Of a DNA stretch of 41,635 bases, positions 24,903 through 32,200 are shown one piece after another (the stretch's first letter is position 1; each line of letters begins with the position of its first letter). The position numbers were made by a program, and so were the translations under genes. Source of the stretch: a virus; the IMG/VR virus record IMGVR_UViG_3300042326_001608, positions 1 to 41,635 of that record; one strand, 5' to 3'. The notes beneath the pieces were generated by a model. That model was not told where the DNA came from, did not search any database, and worked only from the letters and a program-made list of their open reading frames with translations.

Positions 24903-24935
24903 CGTTCATTATACATATGAAATAATAAATGAACG
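24903..24935. promoter_or_regulatory. Divergent promoter with inverted-repeat operator
   Basis: The arms CGTTCATT (24903-24910) and AATGAACG (24928-24935) are perfect inverted repeats with a 17-base AT-rich spacer. On the minus strand the left arm overlaps a TATAAT -10 for the tandem-HTH gene. Likely autoregulatory operator. Confidence 0.5.
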
Positions 24936-25010
24936 TGATAGGCCTTATCTTTTTTAGAGATACTTGGTAACAACGGTATTTTTTATTGAGATAGGTGCCA
25001 TAATAGACGC

Positions 25011-25172
25011 ATGATCTTATTTATTCTTATCTCTGGCGCTGTTGGCGTGTTGTTTCATCGTTTTGTTATGAAGGCAGTGAACGAGTACTCTTATTACGGA
25101 AATGTAGACACAACCAAGAACGTAGAGTATTGGTACTACCAAACACGTATTGAAGAAAAACAGAACGCTTAG
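25011..25172 (+). CDS. Small membrane-anchored protein
   Basis: A protein of 53 residues. An N-terminal helix (ILFILISGAVGVLFHRFVM) anchors a Tyr-rich, charged tail (NEYSYYGN, EYWYYQTRIEE). CATAAT followed by six bases and the ATG resembles the leaderless promoters of this phage, with one deviating base. It converges with the 25351 gene (4-base overlap). Not recognised. Confidence 0.5.
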   Translation: MILFILISGAVGVLFHRFVMKAVNEYSYYGNVDTTKNVEYWYYQTRIEEKQNA

Positions 25173-25351
25173 TAGTTCTTAAGTTTTATCTTGTCTGGCG
25201 TCCAGCGCATCTTGTGAGCCCTACGCGCCTCATTTGCCTGTAGCTTACGTGTTCTTTCTGGCTCAGGAAGAAGATTGTACGCCTCGACACGTTTGCGATT
25301 TTTTCTTTCGCGCTCGTAGTCTTTTCGTGCCTGCGGATCTTTCAGTGGCAT
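25169..25351 (-). CDS. Small basic protein
   Basis: A protein of 60 residues from the ATG at 25351, just past the stop of the oxygenase gene; an in-frame upstream start at 25414 would overlap that gene. The start MPLKDPQARKDYERERKNRK resembles the basic leader of HNH-type and other phage DNA-binding proteins, but no HNH or zinc motif follows. Not recognised beyond that. Confidence 0.5.
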   Translation of the reverse strand: MPLKDPQARKDYERERKNRKRVEAYNLLPEPERTRKLQANEARRAHKMRWTPDKIKLKNY

Positions 25352-25356
25352 AACTA

Positions 25357-26235
25357 CTACTGTACCTCTGAAGTGTTGCTTTTGTACAACCGATCTACTA
25401 ACGGGCTTTGCCACACTGGAAGGCTACCGTATTTCTTTTCTATTCTGCCTTCGGTATACGTGTGTCGCACGTCGTTTTCATTTTTTGCCATTTCTTTTGC
25501 AATTATCTGCCACTCTTCTTTTCCATGCTTAGCCTCTCCGTCGTACCAGTCAGATGTTCCTTCTGCTGTGTACTTTAAGAAGTTTCTTGCAATAAGCCTG
25601 TGGCCGTTCTTAATCTCTGTTACTCCGTGAAAGTATGGCTTATCGCCAGGAAACAGCGGCGAACCTGACGGAAACACGAGTATGTCGCCAGCCTGTGGTC
25701 GGTACTTAATGATCTGTTCGTCAACGCAGAAGTGTATTTCACCACCTTCGTAGTCATCATTGAAATACGTTGTTGCTGTAATTAGAAACTTTTCACCGGG
25801 CCAATACCACTCTCCAATGTTGAAGTCAGTGTGGTAGTGCATTGTTAGGCTATCGTCTTTGGTTTCGGCAACAACAACATTTGGATAATACATGCAATAA
25901 TTGCAAGTAGGCATTAGCACGGTTTCTGGAATAGGGACATTGTGTACGCCAACATAGTGTGACATTGCAGCAATGTTTGCTTTTTCTACTGTATTGCAAA
26001 AATCCATTTCAGTTCTGTACATTGGTTCTAGCGTTTTGCTATCTTTGTTTGAATTAGCCCACGTGTACTTTCCAAATACAAACCAATCATTCCAGTCATT
26101 TAGGTAATACTGACCGTTGCTTGACTCAAATGATTTTCGCGCTGTGTTCATTAAATCTGCCACATTCGGCAGCAGCCCGGTGTACACGTGTATGAGGGGG
26201 TGTAGCTCTTTGTATCTTAAATGAACGCCGTGCAT
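25357..26235 (-). CDS. Fe(II)/2-oxoglutarate oxygenase, prolyl-4-hydroxylase-like (1)
   Basis: A protein of 292 residues. The jelly-roll carries His135-x-Asp137 (YHTDF), His203 (YFHGV) and Arg213 for 2-oxoglutarate, with the strands TATTYFNDDYEGGEIHF and PQAGDILVFPSG typical of the P4H family. The ~100-residue N-terminal extension (NDWNDWFVFGKYTW) is family-typical in viral members but has no assigned role. It should hydroxylate a protein side chain, classically proline. It is preceded by a leaderless promoter and follows a second oxygenase gene. The three Gly-X-Y fibres of this genome are obvious candidate substrates (inference). Confidence 0.85.
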   Translation of the reverse strand: MHGVHLRYKELHPLIHVYTGLLPNVADLMNTARKSFESSNGQYYLNDWNDWFVFGKYTWANSNKDSKTLEPMYRTEMDFCNTVEKANIAAMSHYVGVHNVPIPETVLMPTCNYCMYYPNVVVAETKDDSLTMHYHTDFNIGEWYWPGEKFLITATTYFNDDYEGGEIHFCVDEQIIKYRPQAGDILVFPSGSPLFPGDKPYFHGVTEIKNGHRLIARNFLKYTAEGTSDWYDGEAKHGKEEWQIIAKEMAKNENDVRHTYTEGRIEKKYGSLPVWQSPLVDRLYKSNTSEVQ

Positions 26236-26247
26236 GGATTTATACTA
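26233..26247 (-). promoter_or_regulatory. Leaderless promoter (oxygenase 1)
   Basis: On the minus strand TAGTAT (26242-26247), six bases, then the ATG at 26235. Confidence 0.6.
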
Positions 26248-26859
26248 ATCCATACGATCATCGGAAGTTTTTACCGCCCAAAACTGAGGCACTGTGTAGC
26301 GAAGTCCAGACTCAAGAACGCTTACAGAATGAGTAAATGGCCTGGTGCCTGGGAACAAAATAAGGGTTCCCGCCCTTGGAATGATTCTAATACCCTGAAT
26401 ATCAAAACTAAAAACACCGCCAACAAAATCATCATTGAGATAAAGAACCGAACTTACGTCCCTATGTGGATAACCGTTAGGTGTTGGTCCCGCAATTAGT
26501 TCGGCGCGGTCAAAATGCCCTGGCAGTTCAGCGCCTTCAACATAGACGGTAACTGCATACTTAGTTTCTGGATGTACTTCTAGAGAAAATGATCTTTCAA
26601 TTTCTTCTTGTATTCTTGACACTTGTCCATCAAGGGTTTTATACAAAGCATCATTATCAGAATAATCAATAATCACAGGCGGGCGTTTTATGTGTCTATT
26701 GGTTTGGTCGTGGTACACCAATGATGCGCGTTCAACACCTCCATCAAGCATGGTGTTGAGGTGTGTTATCTTTACTTCGCTCAATAATTTTGCTATTTCG
26801 TGCAGAACGTCACTGTTAATAAAGTTTGGGATTACCACAATTCTATGCGAGTTGTTCAC
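26245..26859 (-). CDS. Fe(II)/2-oxoglutarate oxygenase, prolyl-4-hydroxylase-like (2)
   Basis: A protein of 204 residues. Ligands are His115-x-Asp117 (GHFDRAE), His177 (FTHSV) and Arg187 (LRYTVPQFW), around the P4H strands SSVLYLNDDFVGGVFSF and IIPRAGTLILFPGTRPF. It is shorter than its neighbour, lacks the N-terminal extension, and the two are divergent paralogues at most. GTG start preceded by TAGTAT plus six bases. Role and substrate as for the neighbour: side-chain hydroxylation, target unknown. Confidence 0.83.
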   Translation of the reverse strand: MNNSHRIVVIPNFINSDVLHEIAKLLSEVKITHLNTMLDGGVERASLVYHDQTNRHIKRPPVIIDYSDNDALYKTLDGQVSRIQEEIERSFSLEVHPETKYAVTVYVEGAELPGHFDRAELIAGPTPNGYPHRDVSSVLYLNDDFVGGVFSFDIQGIRIIPRAGTLILFPGTRPFTHSVSVLESGLRYTVPQFWAVKTSDDRMD

Positions 26860-26871
26860 GAGGGTATACTA
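26857..26871 (-). promoter_or_regulatory. Leaderless promoter (oxygenase 2)
   Basis: On the minus strand TAGTAT (26866-26871), six bases, then the GTG at 26859. Confidence 0.6.
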
Positions 26872-26901
26872 ACCTACATGATCAGTAGAAATCTTAATAG
26901 T

Positions 26902-27309
26902 CTAAAGTTGTTTAGCTTGGCGGCGCTGCTTAAGAAGCTCAAAGTCCTTAACTTTTGTATCGCCCATATAGCCCCAGGCGTAGCCCGTTGCGATCAACGC
27001 CTCATTGACCGATGTTTCGGCACCATCTAGGTACAACCACCCTAAGATTCGGCCATACTTTTCGCTGCTGTCCATCTTTTCAGTTTTAATGACAACTACT
27101 TTTGCAGCATCAATAAGTTTCTTAAGGTGTTCTTTTACTTCTAGACCGAGTACTTTTTCAGCCTTGTCAGTCGTGCGAGACTCGGGAGTATCAATGCCAG
27201 CGAGGCGAACTCTAGAAGAGAATGAAATATCAAAACCAAGATCAATAACAACATCAATGGTGTCTCCGTCTACAATCTTAGTTACTTTGTTTACTTTGTA
27301 CTCGTACAC
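26902..27309 (-). CDS. Staphylococcal-nuclease-like (thermonuclease) protein
   Basis: A protein of 135 residues. The SNase pattern is complete: VDGDTIDVVIDLGF with the metal Asp, SRVRLAGIDTPESR with Arg35, Asp40 and Glu43, and the later region YGRILGWLYL. It should hydrolyse DNA and RNA with Ca2+. No signal peptide, so it acts in the cell, perhaps on host nucleic acid; many cyanophages carry a similar gene. The GTG start shares bases with the stop of the upstream gene (TAGTG). Confidence 0.85.
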   Translation of the reverse strand: MYEYKVNKVTKIVDGDTIDVVIDLGFDISFSSRVRLAGIDTPESRTTDKAEKVLGLEVKEHLKKLIDAAKVVVIKTEKMDSSEKYGRILGWLYLDGAETSVNEALIATGYAWGYMGDTKVKDFELLKQRRQAKQL

Positions 27310-27599
27310 TATTCTTTTCCTTCGAGATTATCTGGAATGCCATTGCCGTCTTTGTCTTCAGCATTGCGGCCAGTTGAGATCATAAGACCAGCGAGTGTAC
27401 CAGTAATAAATGTTGCAACAGAGGAAAGAACACCAAAGAACATCTTGTCATTTTCTGCTTGTGCACCAATTGGTTGAGTAACGAATACCAATGCGTAAAG
27501 AATAAAGAAGGTTGTGATTAGCAGCACTGCCCCAAGCATGCAGCCAATTACAAACTTAAGTCGAGCATCTAGTTCTGCGGGGGTAAGACGCTTTTTCAT
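27309..27599 (-). CDS. Two-helix membrane protein with Ca-binding-like tail
   Basis: A protein of 96 residues from the ATG at 27599 (ATGA overlap with the lipoprotein stop, GAGGAG upstream); a longer frame to 27728 is unlikely. Two transmembrane helices (FVIGCMLGAVLLITTFFILY and FFGVLSSVATFITGTLAGLM) are followed by EDKDGNGIPDNLEG, a thrombospondin-3/EF-like DxDxDG loop. The topology would fit a holin, but the position within the envelope block also fits a resident membrane protein. Confidence 0.6.
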   Translation of the reverse strand: MKKRLTPAELDARLKFVIGCMLGAVLLITTFFILYALVFVTQPIGAQAENDKMFFGVLSSVATFITGTLAGLMISTGRNAEDKDGNGIPDNLEGKE

Positions 27600-27865
27600 G
27601 GCGCGATGGTCTCCTCTGTTGGAAGTAATTCGTTTAGTTCTGGGTTTACTAGATCTTCCAAGGTTGGATTGAATCCGAGCAAGTCTTCTGTGCAGGCCCC
27701 ATTTACCTTGCATACCGGTGGATTGCATTCTTCACTCTCCCAATTCTCTGGATCTTGGCATGGATAACGATAGCCACCGTCATAGCCGCACGAAGCAAGC
27801 ACAAAGGAAAAAGCAAATATAAGACTAAGCCGTTTTGTTTGCTGGCGCTTTTTGATGTGCAACAT
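27596..27865 (-). CDS. Secreted lipoprotein, Cys-rich
   Basis: A protein of 89 residues. A basic start (KKRQQTKR) and hydrophobic helix end in the lipobox VLASC, so the Cys is the lipid-anchored N-terminus of the mature protein. The exposed part has four cysteines (YPCQDP, ECNPPVCKVNGACTEDL), suggesting two disulfides, and an acidic Leu/Pro-rich end. Small phage lipoproteins often block superinfection; that role here is inference. Leaderless promoter upstream. Confidence 0.75.
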   Translation of the reverse strand: MLHIKKRQQTKRLSLIFAFSFVLASCGYDGGYRYPCQDPENWESEECNPPVCKVNGACTEDLLGFNPTLEDLVNPELNELLPTEETIAP

Positions 27866-27877
27866 CTAAATATTGTA
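27863..27877 (-). promoter_or_regulatory. Leaderless promoter (lipoprotein)
   Basis: On the minus strand TACAAT (27872-27877), six bases, then the ATG at 27865. Confidence 0.6.
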
Positions 27878-27882
27878 CGCCG

Positions 27883-28857
27883 CTATCTTGGTATGCGAAT
27901 CTCGCTGTATCCAATGGTTGAAGGCGTAGTTAGTTTCTTGAGCAAGGACGTGTAGTTATTATGAACTATCGCATCTGGAATAAATCCGCTGCGCCGCATT
28001 TCACGGCTAAGTTTTGGCAAGTTTCTAAACGGGATTTGTGGGTCAACGTGGTGAGCCATGTGATGACCGCTATTCAAAGGCATCAGTAGCAGCTTTCCAA
28101 TTATTGTTTGCCTTACAAAATGCGAGGTCAGACGAATATCATTGCTTGGCATCATTCCACCGTGCTCGGCAATTGCGTGCAGGCGCTCAATAACCCTGCG
28201 CGATGTAAGCCATGGCAAAACCCAAAGTAAAAAATAAAAGTAAAAACCAACACTAAAAGTGAACGCCATAAGTATCAAAACTTGCACAATGGATATCTTT
28301 GTTCTGTAAATCTTGTCTTCTGGTCTGTACCGCGGACTTAACACAAAGAAATGATAGATGTTTTTAAGACCCATATACCCGCTCGCATCTCTTGTGATCT
28401 TGCGATACATGCTTGCTTTTGAAATTGGGTAGTTGGCATAGATGGGTAGCTCTGGTTCTTTTTCACCAAGCTCATTTGCATGGTGAATTAGGTGGTAGTA
28501 CCTAGACCTGTCAAACATAATTGCTGATGGGTACGAAACAAACCACCGACCAATAAAATCATTTACTTTTCTACTTGAAAAAAGAGTACGGTGGACTGCT
28601 TCATGCGAAAGTTTACCATTTTGCGTATGCGCACGACCCATAAGTACTGCGCATAGAAAATAAACAAGTATGCTGCTTGTCTTTACACAAAGCAAGATTA
28701 CTAAGACTGTTTGCGCATACACAGAAAGAATGGTTAGAGCATTTCTAAAATTGCTAATTTTGTGAAGTGCCGTAAGAAACTCACGAGATGGCGGATCTAC
28801 ATTTGGAAGCGTGTCTCTGTAGCTAACCATTCCACCTAAGCCGTAAACAAATTGCAT
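27883..28857 (-). CDS. Membrane fatty-acid desaturase
   Basis: About 324 residues from the ATG at 28857. The three di-iron histidine boxes are intact: HEAVH (85-89), HLIHH (122-126) and HHMAHH (265-270), with an additional AEHGG (230-234) typical of the family, and pairs of transmembrane segments around 45-75 and 190-215. It should introduce a double bond in acyl chains of membrane lipids, needing O2 and an electron donor from the host. A rare auxiliary gene for a phage; it could adjust membrane fluidity or modify the lipids of infected cells. Leaderless promoter. Confidence 0.9.
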   Translation of the reverse strand: MQFVYGLGGMVSYRDTLPNVDPPSREFLTALHKISNFRNALTILSVYAQTVLVILLCVKTSSILVYFLCAVLMGRAHTQNGKLSHEAVHRTLFSSRKVNDFIGRWFVSYPSAIMFDRSRYYHLIHHANELGEKEPELPIYANYPISKASMYRKITRDASGYMGLKNIYHFFVLSPRYRPEDKIYRTKISIVQVLILMAFTFSVGFYFYFLLWVLPWLTSRRVIERLHAIAEHGGMMPSNDIRLTSHFVRQTIIGKLLLMPLNSGHHMAHHVDPQIPFRNLPKLSREMRRSGFIPDAIVHNNYTSLLKKLTTPSTIGYSEIRIPR

Positions 28858-28869
28858 AAGCAAATACTA
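28855..28869 (-). promoter_or_regulatory. Leaderless promoter (desaturase)
   Basis: On the minus strand TAGTAT (28864-28869), six bases, then the ATG at 28857; this decides the start over the TTG two codons upstream. Confidence 0.6.
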
Positions 28870-28883
28870 ATCGTTTAGGCTAG

Positions 28884-29246
28884 TTAGTCCATGTCGTTTT
28901 CAAGCATTACTTTTGTGTAATGAACAGCAAGAGCAGCAAGAGTTGCGATCAACGCGATTGTCTGTGTCTTGCCCGAGAGGGTTACGAACACGATCACGCT
29001 ACTCGCAAGAGTAAACGAGAGTGCCGCTGTTTCGTTTGCAAACTTGACTATAAAGCCTTTTAGACTAAACGTTTTTTCGCGCTCTTGTTTTGGCTTACGG
29101 CGTTTGACAATGTTTTTAACTGATTGCGAAAATGCCGAAGTCCCAACCTTGCGCTCTAATTTTGTGCCATCACCAACGTCGCCATCGCCGTCACGGTCAG
29201 TGGCTTTCTTGGACATGAATTTTTTAATGTTTTTAATGCTGTACAT
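28884..29246 (-). CDS. Membrane protein with DxDGDG motif
   Basis: A protein of 120 residues. The N-terminal cytoplasm-like part is basic and contains TDRDGDGDVGDG, an EF-hand/dockerin-like Ca-binding loop; two hydrophobic helices follow (FANETAALSFTLASSVIVFV and TQTIALIATLAALAVHYTKV). The ATG overlaps the stop of the giant surface-protein gene (TGATG) and has AAGGAG eight bases upstream, so it is translated with that gene. An accessory of its export or anchoring is a reasonable guess. Confidence 0.6.
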   Translation of the reverse strand: MYSIKNIKKFMSKKATDRDGDGDVGDGTKLERKVGTSAFSQSVKNIVKRRKPKQEREKTFSLKGFIVKFANETAALSFTLASSVIVFVTLSGKTQTIALIATLAALAVHYTKVMLENDMD

Positions 29247-32200
29247 CAGCTGTTCTCCTTGTACTTGAAAATACTATTACGGGTAAATTGTTTCTTCTCT
29301 TCGTCTTCCTCAAGCCCAACGAGCTCTCCGCCGCCTTGGCCTTCCTCTTCAGGCTTTTTCCCTACTCCGTTATTGCTTCCGTTTCCTCCACCTGAACCGC
29401 CACCTGAACCGCCACCTGAACCGCCGTTGCCTCCACCTGATGAGCCGCCAGTGGCTGCTCCCGCTGCACCGGCTGTTGTCAATGCTGCTGCCGCGGCGGA
29501 CGCTGCGACAAGAGTTCTACGAGTACCTACATCGATTGCCGAGCCAGTAGCTACATAGGTGTCAAACACTCCGTCAAACACATTGATCTCTTCTTCAAAT
29601 GATTCTTTAACTTCTACTACAGCGTTGATGAGTGCCTCGGCAATTGCAGCACCCGCTTCTTCCGTGACCTCGGCAACAACGATTGCGGCAAACACTTCCG
29701 TTGCTTGTTCTCCGTCGATGCTTTCAAGCACTTTGGAGCTCGTTGCCAATTCTGTTGCTTGGTCACTAGGGATACCACCTTCCTGATCAATTACCAATGT
29801 GACAACTTGCGATACTTGCTCTTCAGTGATCGTGTCTGACTCAAGGACATCTACGATGACACCGAGCGACTCTTCGTTAAGTTCATTACCCAAGACGGCG
29901 GTAAAGGTTTCAATCAAAACCTCGGTGCTTACTGCTTCGTCAAAGACCGCGCCAAGAGCAGCGCCCAAAGTCTCTGCGGTTATATCGTCGGCCAACACAT
30001 CAACAATGAGGTCAATGGTTTCTGCATCGGAAAGGTCACCGTCAAAGACGCTGTCAAAGATTGCTTCTGTTTCTGACACGCTTAGGTTTGTTTCAAGCAA
30101 GTCTCCAAGAACCGTCATGGTGTCTGCAACGGAAATGTCCTCGTCAAACACGGCTGCCATAACTGTGTTCAGGTCGCCAGAGCTAAGCGGACCATCAAAG
30201 ATTGATTCCAAAGCCGACACCATGTTCTCAGCAGAAGTATCTTCGGAGAATGCTGAATCCAAAACTGCTGTCAACTGTTCGCTAGTGATGTCTGCATCTA
30301 GCATCGTTGTCAGTGCTTCGGTGAATACATCTGCCGAAACATCTTCGGTGAAGACGGCTTCTAGAACATTGTCAAACTGTGTGTTGGTAAGTTCTGCACC
30401 AAGGAGAGTGTCAAGAACAGCACCAACCTCGTCAGCCTCAATATCGGTAGTGAACGTATTTTCAAGAATGTTGTCTAATATGACTGTCGTGATTGGCTCG
30501 TTATTTTCTATATCAATGACGGTATAATCATCTGGTGGAATTATTACTACTACCGTTTCTGTTTCTGATGGGTCTATTCCAATTGGTTCTGAGTATTCTG
30601 GAATTGTCTCTGTTGGCAATTCAATTCCAGTTCCTGTTTCTACGGGAAGCGGCACTGTTGTGGATTCTGTTGCAGGCTCTGGGTATTGCGGCAGTGGCAC
30701 TGTTGTACCGTTTGGGGGAGTCACGACGACAGGAGCGACAGTCGTACTGGTCGTAGTCGGGTCAAGAACGGTTGCATCAACGGTTACTTCAGGACCATAG
30801 GTGCAACTACCAGTTCCAACCCCAGCACACCCAGCCGTCATTGCTTTGATGCCAAAACGAACGGGTCCATATCCAGTCGTGACAGGGTTGCTACCAGAGA
30901 ACATTTCAGTGCTCAATGAGTAGTTGGTTCCTTGATTTGTCCAAACTCCCCAACCACCTGATTGTGCTCCACCGATTACGGTCAAGTCGTAGAAACTAAC
31001 TGAGTAACCATAGATGACGCAATTGCTTGCCGCCGATGCGTCCCAATCAAGGTCAACACTTCCATCTGAGTTTGCAACAGCAGTCAGGTTTGTGACTGGA
31101 TTGAGATAAGCCGCAGTGATTGTGCTATTGGACTCTACATATCCAGAGCCTGAGAAATTGTTTGTGTTTTGCGCAGTAGTGCCAAATGTGTTCCCACTGG
31201 CTGTGGAGAAAGAGTTTGCACTTACTCCGTTGTACACGGACGAGCCGTTATTCCAATTATTTGCAAACTGAATAGCCGTGGTGTTGCCATTGAATGTATT
31301 ACCTGAAACCGTTTGGTTACCAGCGCCAACCGCCCAACTTGTCGGAATCCATGACGATAAGTACACGCCAACACCGTTTGAAGTAAATGTTGAATTTAGA
31401 ACTTGCTGACGGTTGAGCCCTCCTAAATATGCACCAACCTGTGTGTTTCCTGTGAACTGGCTGTTATTTATTTTGACAAAGCGCTCGGTACGAATGCCAT
31501 AAGTATTTGATGTAAATGTAGAGCCATTGACATAAATACGATTTGAGTAATCAGTATCCGTAAGGCTCAGGGCTGTAGGTGTTCCGCCGTGGTCAGAGGT
31601 AATTGCATAACCATTATTGGTGAATTGGGAATCATTGAATGTGGTAACTCCACCGCCGCCTTGGTAGAAAGCCCACGATGAATGATTGGAAATCTTTATC
31701 CGATTGAACGTCATTGTTCCGGAGGCGTTGTAAATCAGCCCACCGTTCCATGAAACATTTTTACCTTGCTTGAATGTGATGTCTTCAATAACAATTGTTC
31801 TTGAGCCATTGTTGTAAATGGCTCGCCACAAATTATTGCCATCAATAATTGTCGTAGCCATTCCCGTGCCGGTGATTGTCACCCCAGCCGTAATGTTGGG
31901 CAAGTCGGAAGTGAGGGTGATTGTTCCTTCTGTGGTGATGTCAATGGCATCGTAAATCCCACCAGCATTTGCGTTGGCTTGATTGATTGCCCAGCGAAGA
32001 GTTCCGCTTGAACCATCATCCAAGAGGCTTGTAACTTCAAGCGATGTTGAAGCGGGAATAGTAGTAGTAGTGGTGGTGGTGGTACTTGTAGTAGTCGTAG
32101 TGCTCGTGGTGGTTGTCTGAGGAACCGTAGTGCTCGTGGTGCTCGTAGTAGTAGTTTGGGAAACAGTAGTTGTAGTTGTAGGGGGAACCGTTGGAGCGGT

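Noticed and set aside
25357-26859. AlkB-type DNA repair oxygenases
   Set aside because: The order of strands (YLND..GG.F, then P.AG..L.F) and the H-x-D spacing fit the prolyl-4-hydroxylase family better than AlkB.
27600-27728. Longer N-terminus for the membrane protein at 27309
   Set aside because: The extra 43 residues are an out-of-frame reading of the lipoprotein gene; the ATGA overlap and GAGGAG favour 27599.
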